Below, one piece after another: positions 15,317-23,040 of a DNA stretch of 28,415 bases. Under the pieces are notes generated by a model. The model made no database searches, was not told the DNA's origin, and saw only the letters and a program-made list of their open reading frames with translations. Position 1 is the first letter of the stretch. Each line of letters opens with the position of its first letter. This DNA is from Actinomycetota bacterium. Lineage in GTDB: Bacteria; Actinomycetota; Thermoleophilia; Gaiellales; Gaiellaceae. A program made the translations under genes and the position numbers. The stretch spans positions 1-28,415 of the forward strand of contig JACDGR010000006.1 in the NCBI GenBank assembly GCA_013821525.1, written 5' to 3'.

Positions 15317-17759
15317 CGAGCTCGCGCCGGAATCGCTCGAGCTTCGCGCGTTCGGCCTCGACCACGTTCGCCGGCGCGTTTTGCACGAAACGCTCGTTCG
15401 ACAGCTGCGTTTCGGCACGCGCGATCTCCTGCTCGAGACGCTTGCGCTCCGTGCCGGCATCGCCGTTCTGACGCGCGGGCGCGCGGTCGGGCTTGACGAC
15501 GGCGGCAAAGATCCGCCGCTCCTCTCCTTCGAGCTTCGGCAGAACGCCCGACCGGCGGAACATCTGCGCCAGCTCCTGCACCCGCTGCAGCGCGTCTGCA
15601 GCCGACGCATCACCTGCGGCCGGCCAGGGCGCGACGATCAACCGAGACTCGCGGTTCGGTAGGTACGACCAGATCTCCTCGGTGACGTGTGGCATGACCG
15701 GATGCAGCAGCTTCAGCAGTCGCTCGAGCGCCGCCGTCGCAGTCGCGCGCGCGTCCGCGTCGCCGTCGTACAGCCGCTGCTTGATCGCCTCGGCGTACCA
15801 GTCGCAGAAATCGTCGAAGGTCAGGTGGTAGAGCTCGTCGACGAGATGTGAGAAGTCGAACTCCGCGAGATACCCCTCAGCCGCCCGCTGCGACTGCGCG
15901 AGCCGTGCCAGCATCCAGTGCTCCTCGAGGGCCTGCGGACGCTCGGCAGGCGCGGCACCTTCGCCGGCCTGGAGAATCAGGCGGGAGACGTTCCAGAGCT
16001 TGTTCGCGAGCTTCCGTCCCTCCTCGATCGCTCCTTCGGAGAACCGCACGTCCTGGGACGAGGCCATCTTCATCAGGCCGTAGCGGGTTGCATCCGCACC
16101 GTGCGCGTCGATCTGCGACAGCGGATTCACGCCGGTGCCGAGACTCTTCGACATCCGGCCGCCCGACGGCGCGTGCACCGTCGAGTGAATGACGACGTCG
16201 CCGAACGGGATCTCCCCCATCAGCTCGAGCCCGGAGAAGATCATGCGGTTCTCCCAGAGCCGGATGATGTCGCGCGCCGTCGTGTTCATGTTGCCGGGAT
16301 AGAACGTGCGGAGGTCTTCCGTGTCGTCCGGCCACCCCAGCGTCGCAAAGGGCCACAGCGCGGAGCTGAACCACGTGTCGAGCACGTCGGTCGAACGCGT
16401 CAGCTCGGCTGAGCCGCACTCTGCGCAGGCATGCGGCGGCGTCTCCTGCACGGTCACGTGCCCGTCGCGGCACTCGTAGAGCGGTAGCTGATGGCCCCAC
16501 CAGATCTGACGCGAGATGTTCCAGTCGGGTGCGTCCTCGAGCGAGGAGATCGCGAAGCGATGCTGTGACTCGGGGTGGTAGCGCACCTTGCCGGAGCGCA
16601 GCGCGTCGAGCGCCGGCCGCTTCAGCTCCTCCATCGAGCACCACCACTGCAGTGAGATCCGCGGCTCGATGCGCGTCTTGCAGCGATCGCAGAGCGCGAC
16701 GGTATGCCGGTACGACTCGCGCTGCTCGAGCTGGTCGTGGTCGCGCAGCCACGCGAGGATGCGTTCGTCGGCCTCGGCCTGGGTCAGGCCGGCCAGCTCG
16801 CCTGCAGCTGCACCCATCCTTCCGTCGGGTGCGAGCACGTCGAGCTCGGGCAGGCCATGGTCGCGGCCGATCTCGTAGTCGGTCGGATCGTGCGCCGGTG
16901 TGATCTTCAGCGCACCGGTACCGAAGCTCATCTCGACGCGCTCGTCGGCGATCACCGGCACGCGGCGCTCGACCCACGGAACGATCACCTCGCGTCCCAC
17001 GAGCTCCCTGTACCGCTCGTCGTCGGGATGCACCGCCACCGCGACGTCGCCGAGGATGGTCGCAGGACGCACGGTTGCGATCGTGATGTGCCCGTCACTG
17101 CGCTCGTCAGGCAACGGCACGAGCGGGTAGCGCACGTAGGTGAGCGCGTCGTCGACCTCGACATGCGCGACCTCCAGGTCGGAGAGCGAGGTCAGGTGAA
17201 ACGGACACCAGTTGCCGATCCGATTCGCGCGGTAGATGTAGCCCTTGTTCCAGAGATGGACGAAGAAGCGCATGACGGCACGCACGTACGCCTCGTCCAT
17301 CGTGAAGCGCTCGCGGCGGTAGTCGAGCGACGCGCCGATGCGCCGGAACTGCACCATGATCTTGCCGCCGTACTCGTGCAGCCACTCCCAGACGCGCTCC
17401 TCGAACGCCTCCCGGCCGAGGTCGTGGCGCGTCTTCCCTTCGAGCGCGAGGTGCTTCTCGACGGCGTTCTGCGTCGAGATGCCCGCATGGTCGTAGCCGG
17501 GCTGGAAGAGCACGTTGAAGCCCTGCATCCGCTTCGTACGCACGATCGTGTCGGCCAGCGACAGCTGGAGCGCGTGCCCGAGATGGAGGTCGCCCGTGAC
17601 GTTCGGCGGTGGGTGCGCGATCGTGAACGCCGACCGGGTCGGATCGGGATCGGCCGCGTAGAGACCTTCGGCCTCCCAGGTCTCCTGCCAGCGCTCCTCG
17701 ACCCCGGCGGGGTCATACCGCGTCGCCATCAGGCCCGGCTCGAGGGAATGCTCACTCAT
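15297..17759 (-). CDS. valS: Valine--tRNA ligase
   Basis: A class I aminoacyl-tRNA synthetase that charges tRNA-Val. The 820 residues show PPPNVTGDLHLGHAL with the HIGH-type motif HLGH (59-62), the editing (CP1) domain with TVRPATILGDVAVAV (229-243), and the ValRS-specific NTTARDIIRLWENRM (492-506). The KMSKS loop appears as RMSKS (535-539). An anticodon-binding domain follows, and the C-terminal coiled coil (ERKRLEQEIARAETQLSNERFVQNAP) is the tRNA-binding arm typical of bacterial ValRS. The ATG at 17759 follows a likely promoter at 17769-17796. folC starts inside its 3' end. I saw no T-box leader in the 43-bp upstream gap, so regulation of that kind is unlikely. Confidence 0.97.
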   Translation of the reverse strand: MSEHSLEPGLMATRYDPAGVEERWQETWEAEGLYAADPDPTRSAFTIAHPPPNVTGDLHLGHALQLSLADTIVRTKRMQGFNVLFQPGYDHAGISTQNAVEKHLALEGKTRHDLGREAFEERVWEWLHEYGGKIMVQFRRIGASLDYRRERFTMDEAYVRAVMRFFVHLWNKGYIYRANRIGNWCPFHLTSLSDLEVAHVEVDDALTYVRYPLVPLPDERSDGHITIATVRPATILGDVAVAVHPDDERYRELVGREVIVPWVERRVPVIADERVEMSFGTGALKITPAHDPTDYEIGRDHGLPELDVLAPDGRMGAAAGELAGLTQAEADERILAWLRDHDQLEQRESYRHTVALCDRCKTRIEPRISLQWWCSMEELKRPALDALRSGKVRYHPESQHRFAISSLEDAPDWNISRQIWWGHQLPLYECRDGHVTVQETPPHACAECGSAELTRSTDVLDTWFSSALWPFATLGWPDDTEDLRTFYPGNMNTTARDIIRLWENRMIFSGLELMGEIPFGDVVIHSTVHAPSGGRMSKSLGTGVNPLSQIDAHGADATRYGLMKMASSQDVRFSEGAIEEGRKLANKLWNVSRLILQAGEGAAPAERPQALEEHWMLARLAQSQRAAEGYLAEFDFSHLVDELYHLTFDDFCDWYAEAIKQRLYDGDADARATATAALERLLKLLHPVMPHVTEEIWSYLPNRESRLIVAPWPAAGDASAADALQRVQELAQMFRRSGVLPKLEGEERRIFAAVVKPDRAPARQNGDAGTERKRLEQEIARAETQLSNERFVQNAPANVVEAERAKLERFRRELDAIDGA

Positions 17760-17768
17760 CGGAGGGCC

Positions 17769-17796
17769 ATCCTAGTTAGGCGACGGGGATGGTCAG
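17769..17796 (-). promoter_or_regulatory. Possible valS-operon promoter
   Basis: On the minus strand CTGACC (17796-17791) and TAGGAT (17774-17769) are separated by 16 bases and match the -35 and -10 consensus at four of six positions each. The -10 ends nine bases before the valS ATG, so the message would be leaderless or nearly so, in agreement with the lack of a Shine-Dalgarno sequence there. It would serve valS, folC and the genes to ndk. Confidence 0.4.
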
Positions 17797-17802
17797 ACTG
17801 CG

Positions 17803-19464
17803 TTAGCGCGCGACCGCGTAGCCCTGCATCCCGCGCGGGTTGGCCGCGGCGACGAGCTGTGCGCCCTCGCGCGCGACGGCGCTCACCCGCCCGAGCGACC
17901 ACGGCGGCATGACCTCCACGTCGTGGCCTCGCCGGCGCAGGTCGGCGATCACGTCGTGCCCGAAACGCTCCTCGACCGCGAGCGAGCGGAGTGCCACCTC
18001 ACGCGGGTAGAAGCTCGAGATCAGGTGGTCCGTGTGCCATTCGGGCGCGTCGATCGCCGTCTGCAGATCGAGCCCGCGGTCGACGTGCCGCACGAGCGCG
18101 TGCAGCGCCCACTGCTCTTGCTGGTCGCCGCCCGGGGTGCCGTAGGCGAGCCAGGGCTCGCCCTCGCGCAGCACGAGGCCGGGCGAGAGAGTCGTGCGCG
18201 GCCGCTTGCCCGGTGCGAGCGAGGAGGGCAGCCCCTCCTCGACCCAGAACATCTGGGCGCGCGTTCCGAGCGGCCAGCCGAGCGCGGGAATCGTCGGGGA
18301 GCTCTGCAGCCAACCGCCGCTCGGGGTCGCCGAGACGAGGTTGCCGAAGCGATCGGCGACATCGAGATGAACGGTGTCTCCGCGGGTCGGCTCTCCCACC
18401 CCGGGCGCGAGCGCCAGGTCGGCCCGACCAAGGCTCGGCAGCCGGCCCAGCCCGGGCCGGAGCTCGCCGCTAGCCTCGTCGCCGATCAGCGCCCGCCGCT
18501 CTTCGGCGTAGGCGCGGGAGAGAAGACGCTCGAGCGGCACCTCCGCATCGCCGTAGAGCGCGTCGCGGTCGGCGAACGCGAGCTTCGCCGCCTCGGTCAT
18601 CACGTGCACGAGCTCGCCCTCGCGGAGCTCCGCGATGTCGTAGCCCTCGAGCAGGCGCAACTGCTGCAGCCCAGCCGGACCCTGGCCCCAGGCTGCCGTC
18701 TTGCACACGGTGAGCCCCCGATAGTCGACCGTCGCCGGCGCCTCGAGGCTCGCGCGCCAGCCGGCCAGGTCGGCACCGGCGAGCAGGCCGCCGTGCGCGC
18801 GCGAGAACCGGTCGAGCTCGTCGGCGATGAACCCCTCATAGAAGACGCGGCGTGCGCGCTCGGTCTCTCCACCCGACTCCCGGAGCAGCCGTCGCCAGGT
18901 TGCCGCGAGCTGCGGGTTGCGGAACGTCGTGCCGGGCTGCGGCGCGGGCAGGTAGAGCTCGGCCGAGGCGGGCCACTCCCGCAGGAGCGACTCGCTGCGC
19001 TCGATCGTGTGGGTGATACCGGCGACGACGGGATAGCCGTCCTCCGCGTACCCGATCGCGTAGGCGAGGACGTCCTCGAGGCTCCACGTCCCAAATTGCT
19101 CGAGCAGCAAGAGCCAGCCGTCGAACGCACCGGGCACGCAGGCCGCAAGGAGGCCGGTACCCGGTACCAGCTCGTGACCGAGCGAGCGGAAATGCGCGCT
19201 CGTCGCGGCCGCGGGCGCCACGCCCTGTGCGCAAAGGACGAGCGCCTCGCCGCGGTCGGCCGACCAGAACACCGCGGGCAGGTCGCCACCCGGGCCATTC
19301 AGGTGCGGCTCGACGACCTGGAGCACGAAGCCCACAGCGCACGCCGCGTCGAAGGCGTTACCTCCGCGCTCGAGCACCGCCATCCCCGTCGATGAGGCCA
19401 GCCAGTGTGTCGATGCGACGGCACCGAACATGCCTCGCAGCTCCGGCCTCGTCGTGAAGGACAC
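17803..19464 (-). CDS. Gamma-glutamyltransferase-family (Ntn) hydrolase
   Basis: A 553-residue member of the gamma-glutamyltranspeptidase family, which is autocleaved before a threonine that becomes the nucleophile. The N-terminal part has the family start ASTHWLASSTGMAVLERGGNAFDAACAVGFVLQVVEPHLNGPGGD in outline (18-61). The predicted cleavage point is before Thr364 in RGDTVHLDVADRFGNLVSAT, and the C-terminal half shows TLSPGLVLREGEPWLAYGTPGGD. No signal peptide is visible, so it is probably cytoplasmic, like the YwrD/acylase-like branch rather than secreted GGT. The true substrate (a gamma-glutamyl compound or other amide) is unknown. The GTG start overlaps the gntR stop by one base (TAGTG), so the two are coupled. 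Confidence 0.88.
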   Translation of the reverse strand: MSFTTRPELRGMFGAVASTHWLASSTGMAVLERGGNAFDAACAVGFVLQVVEPHLNGPGGDLPAVFWSADRGEALVLCAQGVAPAAATSAHFRSLGHELVPGTGLLAACVPGAFDGWLLLLEQFGTWSLEDVLAYAIGYAEDGYPVVAGITHTIERSESLLREWPASAELYLPAPQPGTTFRNPQLAATWRRLLRESGGETERARRVFYEGFIADELDRFSRAHGGLLAGADLAGWRASLEAPATVDYRGLTVCKTAAWGQGPAGLQQLRLLEGYDIAELREGELVHVMTEAAKLAFADRDALYGDAEVPLERLLSRAYAEERRALIGDEASGELRPGLGRLPSLGRADLALAPGVGEPTRGDTVHLDVADRFGNLVSATPSGGWLQSSPTIPALGWPLGTRAQMFWVEEGLPSSLAPGKRPRTTLSPGLVLREGEPWLAYGTPGGDQQEQWALHALVRHVDRGLDLQTAIDAPEWHTDHLISSFYPREVALRSLAVEERFGHDVIADLRRRGHDVEVMPPWSLGRVSAVAREGAQLVAAANPRGMQGYAVAR

Positions 19465-20171
19465 TAGGCGCGTGGACGGTCGGCGACGTGCCGGAGGATC
19501 GTCGTCAGCAGCTCGAAGGAATGCATCACGTGCTCGTGTGCCAGCTGGCGCGCGCCCGCAGGAGAGCCCGCGACGAGCGCCTGGCGAATCGCGCGATGCT
19601 CTGCCTGGTTGCGCTCATACATCCGGTCGAGCTCCTCGTCGACGGGCGCCCAGACGGCCGGCCCTGAGAACGTGCGCCGCGCAGCCTTCGCAACCGACTC
19701 GACGTACGGCAGGCGAGCTGCGTGGTAGAGCACATCGTGAAACGCGTGATTCGCACGCATCCAGTCGGCGGCGAGCGCACGCCGGTCGCCGCCGGGATCG
19801 CGCGAACGAAGCTCCTTCGTCAGACGCGTGAATCGCTTCTCGCATTCGTCGAGCTCTCGCAACGTCTCGGGCGTCATGTGCTGCGCCGCGACATCCGTGA
19901 CAAGCGCTTCGAGCTCTGCTCGCACGAGGAAGGCCTCACGCAGGTCGTGGTGAGAGATGGTGCGCACGCGCACCCCGCGGTTCGGCTCGAACGACACCAG
20001 CCCGAGCGCCGCGACGAGTCGCAACGCTTCGCGCACCGGCGTGCGCGAGACACCGAAGCGTTCCGAGAGCTGTTCCTGCCGGAGGACCGATCCTGGCGCG
20101 AGCTCTCCGGAGACGATCGCCTCCTCGATCAGGTGCGCGACATCGTCGGCCTTCGTCGTCTCGAGACTCAT
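19464..20171 (-). CDS. GntR-family transcriptional regulator, FCD (FadR) subfamily
   Basis: A 235-residue regulator. The winged helix at about 5-70 includes LIEEAIVSGELAPGSVLRQEQLSERFGVSRTPVREALRLVAALGLV in the usual order, followed by the wing EPNRGVRVRTIS. The C-terminal all-helical FCD domain starts LREAFLVRAELEALVTDVAAQ and carries the metal/ligand histidines in NHAFHDVLYHAA and EHRAIRQAL. FCD members usually sense carboxylic acids or CoA intermediates. It is 31 bases after aceB and coupled to the GGT-like gene. It may regulate that gene, the aceAB pair or both. The ATG at 20171 is the chosen start. Confidence 0.92.
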   Translation of the reverse strand: MSLETTKADDVAHLIEEAIVSGELAPGSVLRQEQLSERFGVSRTPVREALRLVAALGLVSFEPNRGVRVRTISHHDLREAFLVRAELEALVTDVAAQHMTPETLRELDECEKRFTRLTKELRSRDPGGDRRALAADWMRANHAFHDVLYHAARLPYVESVAKAARRTFSGPAVWAPVDEELDRMYERNQAEHRAIRQALVAGSPAGARQLAHEHVMHSFELLTTILRHVADRPRA

Positions 20172-20202
20172 TTGCCTGGCAGCTCCGTCGGGGTCACGCT
20201 CG

Positions 20203-21642
20203 TCATTCGAGGCGCTCGTAGGCCTCGGTCGTCAGGAAGTCCGGCATCGGATCGGCCAGCGCGACGTCCGCGAAGACGTCCTTCGCAGCAGCCGACGCGT
20301 CGACCTGGGCGATCTCCGCGCGCACGCGTGCCTCGTCGAACCGGCCCGCATGCACCCACGACCACACCTGCGCGCGGGAGATCTCGGCGGTCGCAGCGTC
20401 CTCCATCAGGTTGTCGATCGCGGCCGCACCGACGCCCTGCAGCCAGGCATCGACGTACCGAACACCGACGCTGATGTTCACGCGCAGACCCTCGTCGGTG
20501 ATCTCTCCGCCGGGGATCTCGAAGTCGACGAGCTGCTCGACAGTGACCTGCACGTCGTCGCGCCGGCGCTCGAGCTGGTTCGGACGGTCGGCGAGAACTG
20601 CGTCGAACTCGGCCTGCGCGACAGGGACGAGATCGGGATGGGCAACCCACGTTCCGTCGAAGCCGTCACCGGCCTCGCGGCGCTTGTCCTCACCGACCTT
20701 CGCGAGCGCCACCGCATTCACCTCGGGATCCCGACGCGACGGGATGAACGCCGCCATACCGCCGATCGCGTGCGCTCCACGCTCGTGACAGGTCTTCACG
20801 AGCAGCTGGGAGTACGCGCGCATGAACGGCACGGTCATCGTCACCTGAGACCGGTCGGGCAGCACCGCACCCATCTTCTTGATGCAGCTGAAGATGTAGT
20901 CCCAGCGTCCCGCATTGAGCGCGCAGGAGTGGTGCCGCAGCTCGTAGAGGATCGCGTCCATCTCGTACGCCGCGAGGATCGTCTCGATCAGAACGGTGCA
21001 CTTGATCGACCCCGGCGGCAGGCCGAGCTCGGCCTCCGCCAGCGCGAACGCCTTCGCCCACAGTCGTGCCTCGAGGTGCGACTCGAGCTTCGGCAGGTAG
21101 AAGTAGGGGCCGGAACCACGCGCCAGTTGCTCCTTGGCGTTGTTGAAGACCATCAGGCCAAAATCGAACAGAGACGCGCTGACCGCCGCTCCCTCGACCT
21201 CGTGGTGGCGCTCGACGAGGTGCCAGCCTCGTGGGCGGATCACGAGCGTTGCGATCGTCTCGTTCAGGCGGTAGCTCTTCTCGCCGGTCTCGAGCTCGAT
21301 CTCGCGGCGAACTGCGTCGCGGACGTTTGCCTGCCCTTCGCGCACGTTGTTCCAGGTTGGGGAGTTCGCATCTTCGAAGTCCGCCATGAACACCCTCGCC
21401 CCCGAGTTGAGGGCGTTGATCATCATCTTCCGCTCGACCGGCCCGGTGATCTCGACCCGGCGGTCTTGCAGATCGACGGGCGCCGGAGCGACGGTGAAGT
21501 CCTCCGGCGCCCGCACGAACTGCGGGCGCAGCCCCCTGCGCACGCCCCGTTCGGCGAGCAGGCGCTCGCGTTCGGGGTTGAGTTCGCGGTGCAGGCGATC
21601 GACGAACGCGAGCGCCTCCGGCGAGAGCGGATCTACGCGAAT
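20203..21642 (-). CDS. aceB: Malate synthase A, probable ATT start codon
   Basis: Malate synthase condenses glyoxylate with acetyl-CoA to malate, the second step of the glyoxylate shunt. From the proposed start it has 479 residues and begins (M)RVDPLSPEALAFVDRLHREL, the expected N-terminus of the A-type enzyme. Conserved blocks are ITGPVERKMMINALNSGA, FMADFEDANSPTW, TVLIETILAAYEMDAILYEL, the family signature HHSCALNAGRWDYIFS and the C-terminal WLQGVGAAAIDNLMEDAATAEISRAQVW. No ATG, GTG or TTG exists in frame near this point. An ATT at 21642-21640 sits six bases after GGAGGA, so I take it as the start. Opening the frame further upstream would overlap aceA by more than 250 bases with unrelated sequence. 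Confidence 0.95.
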   Translation of the reverse strand: MRVDPLSPEALAFVDRLHRELNPERERLLAERGVRRGLRPQFVRAPEDFTVAPAPVDLQDRRVEITGPVERKMMINALNSGARVFMADFEDANSPTWNNVREGQANVRDAVRREIELETGEKSYRLNETIATLVIRPRGWHLVERHHEVEGAAVSASLFDFGLMVFNNAKEQLARGSGPYFYLPKLESHLEARLWAKAFALAEAELGLPPGSIKCTVLIETILAAYEMDAILYELRHHSCALNAGRWDYIFSCIKKMGAVLPDRSQVTMTVPFMRAYSQLLVKTCHERGAHAIGGMAAFIPSRRDPEVNAVALAKVGEDKRREAGDGFDGTWVAHPDLVPVAQAEFDAVLADRPNQLERRRDDVQVTVEQLVDFEIPGGEITDEGLRVNISVGVRYVDAWLQGVGAAAIDNLMEDAATAEISRAQVWSWVHAGRFDEARVRAEIAQVDASAAAKDVFADVALADPMPDFLTTEAYERLE

Positions 21643-22919
21643 TGCGCTTCCTCCGTCGAGCCGTGGAGGGCGAGCGTCGAGGATTCCTTGGACACAGCCT
21701 GGGCCACCTTGTCGAAGTATCCCGCACCGACCTCTCGCTGGTGCTTTGAGGCGGTGTACCCCGCCGCTTCCATGTCGAATTCGCGCTCCTGCAGCTCGAC
21801 GTAGGCGCTCATCCCACGGTCGCGGTAGCCGCTCGCGAGCTCGAACATGCCCGCGTTCAGGGAGTGGAAGCCCGCGAGAGTGATGAACTGGAATCGATAG
21901 CCCCATTCGCCGAGCTGCTGCTGGAAGCCCGCGATCTCTTCATCCGAGAGCGCCTTGCGCCAGTTGAAGGACGGTGAGCAGTTGTACGCGAGCAGCTTGC
22001 GCGGATGGTGCTCGTGGATCGCGTCGGCGAACGCCTTCGCCTCCCCCAGGTCGGGTGTCGAGGTCTCGAACCAGAGCACGTCCGCATATGGCGCGTACGC
22101 GAGCGACCGGGCGATCGCGGTCTCGAGACCGTCCTTGACGGTGAAGAAGCCCTCGCTCGTGCGCTCGCCGGTCACGAACGGTGCATCGCGTTCGTCGATG
22201 TCGGTCGTCAGGAGCGTCGCGCTGAGCGCATCGGTGCGGGCGATCAGCACGGTCGGCACGTTCAGCACGTCTGCTGCCAGCCGGGCGGCGGTGAGCGTGC
22301 GGATGAACTGCGATGTCGGCACGAGCACCTTGCCGCCGAGGTGACCGCACTTCTTCTCGGCCGCCAGCTGATCCTCGAAGTGCACACCGGCCGCACCTGC
22401 CTCGATCATCCCGCGCATCAACTCGTAGGCGTTCAACGCGCCGCCGAATCCAGCCTCGGCGTCGGCGACGATCGGCGCGTACCAGTCGGTGCCGTTGCGC
22501 TCCTCGGACCAGTCGATCTGATCGGCGCGCTGCAAGGCGTTGTTCAAGCGGCGGACGACTTGCGGCACGGAGTTCGACGGATAGAGGCTCTGATCGGGGT
22601 AGGTGGAACCTGCGACGTTCGCGTCGGCGGCGACCTGCCAGCCGGAGAGATAGATCGCCTTCAGCCCGGCCTTGACCTGCTGCATCGCCTGGTTGCCGGT
22701 GAGCGCGCCGAGCGTGTTCACATACTCACCCTCGGTGAGCAGGCGCCAGAGCCGCTCGGCGCCGAGGCGTCCAAGCGTCGACTCGGGCACGACCGAGCCG
22801 CGCAGGCGCACGACCTCCTCGGCCGAGTAGAGGCGTTCGATGCCCGCCCAGCGCTCGTCCTGCGCCCACCCTTGCTCGAGCTGGCTAGCCCTCTCTTGGA
22901 TCCGATCTTTGGTCTCCAT
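21633..22919 (-). CDS. aceA: Isocitrate lyase
   Basis: Isocitrate lyase splits isocitrate into succinate and glyoxylate and so commits carbon to the glyoxylate shunt, needed for growth on acetate and fatty acids. The 428 residues show the active-site loop KKCGH (189-193) with catalytic Cys191, preceded by AAGVHFEDQLAAE. Substrate-binding regions include TGNQAMQQVKAGLKAIYLSGWQVAADAN, YPDQSLYPSNSVP, WFETSTPDL and LLAYNCSPSFNWR. The length matches the short (E. coli/mycobacterial Icl1-type) class. The ATG at 22919 has AGGA four bases upstream. An open frame continues to 23120 but its sequence is the AT-rich control region, not protein-like. It overlaps aceB by ten bases. Confidence 0.97.
   Translation of the reverse strand: METKDRIQERASQLEQGWAQDERWAGIERLYSAEEVVRLRGSVVPESTLGRLGAERLWRLLTEGEYVNTLGALTGNQAMQQVKAGLKAIYLSGWQVAADANVAGSTYPDQSLYPSNSVPQVVRRLNNALQRADQIDWSEERNGTDWYAPIVADAEAGFGGALNAYELMRGMIEAGAAGVHFEDQLAAEKKCGHLGGKVLVPTSQFIRTLTAARLAADVLNVPTVLIARTDALSATLLTTDIDERDAPFVTGERTSEGFFTVKDGLETAIARSLAYAPYADVLWFETSTPDLGEAKAFADAIHEHHPRKLLAYNCSPSFNWRKALSDEEIAGFQQQLGEWGYRFQFITLAGFHSLNAGMFELASGYRDRGMSAYVELQEREFDMEAAGYTASKHQREVGAGYFDKVAQAVSKESSTLALHGSTEEAQFA
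21640..21654 (-). promoter_or_regulatory. Strong ribosome binding site in front of an ATT codon (aceB)
   Basis: On the minus strand GGAGGA (21654-21649) is followed by six bases and then ATT (21642-21640), within the last codons of aceA. Spacing and strength are those of a normal start site, and the homologous N-terminus of malate synthase begins right here. This decides the aceB start. Confidence 0.6.
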
Positions 22920-22962
22920 TGCGTCCTGGCTCCCGACTTGATGACGTTTCTGGATCCTAGAT

Positions 22963-22968
22963 ATCATA
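22963..22968 (-). promoter_or_regulatory. Candidate -10 box of the aceA promoter
   Basis: TATGAT on the minus strand (five of six consensus bases), 43 bases before the aceA ATG in a locally AT-rich stretch. A TTGACC is present further upstream but the spacing of 25 bases is too long for the two to form one promoter. The -35 is therefore unresolved and an activator may be required. Confidence 0.45.
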
Positions 22969-22982
22969 ATTACGGCGTAATT
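22968..22982. promoter_or_regulatory. Inverted repeat next to the aceA -10 box
   Basis: AATTAC, three bases, GTAATT: a perfect six-base-arm inverted repeat immediately upstream of and touching the TATGAT element. Its location in the promoter spacer fits a repressor operator. The binding protein is not known. Confidence 0.5.
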
Positions 22983-22997
22983 GCTCACTTTAGGGTC

Positions 22998-23015
22998 AAA
23001 TTGGGATCCCAATTT
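22998..23015. promoter_or_regulatory. 18-bp perfect palindrome upstream of aceA, probable operator
   Basis: AAATTGGGATCCCAATTT is a perfect palindrome 79 bases upstream of the aceA start. The half sites (AATTGG and CCAATT) resemble those known for FCD-type GntR regulators such as PdhR (AATTGGT, three bases, ACCAATT). The FCD-type GntR encoded at 19464-20171, three genes along in the same direction, is the obvious candidate ligand. GGATCC is found four times in this neighbourhood (22898, 22952, 23004 and 23026). Confidence 0.55.
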
Positions 23016-23040
23016 CGAATGTCCGGGATCCAATCGCCGT

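Noticed and set aside
15317..15613. N-terminal extension of FolC into valS
   Set aside because: The sequence is the antiparallel-frame shadow of the ValRS coiled coil (serine/arginine-rich) and has no Mur-ligase similarity.
17923..19395. A 490-codon plus-strand open frame opposite the GGT-like gene
   Set aside because: Antisense shadow with arginine/alanine-rich composition. The opposite strand has the complete GGT family pattern.
22963..23002. TTGACC and TATGAT read as one sigma-70 promoter for aceA
   Set aside because: They are 25 bases apart, well outside the 16-18 base range. Only the -10-like element was kept.
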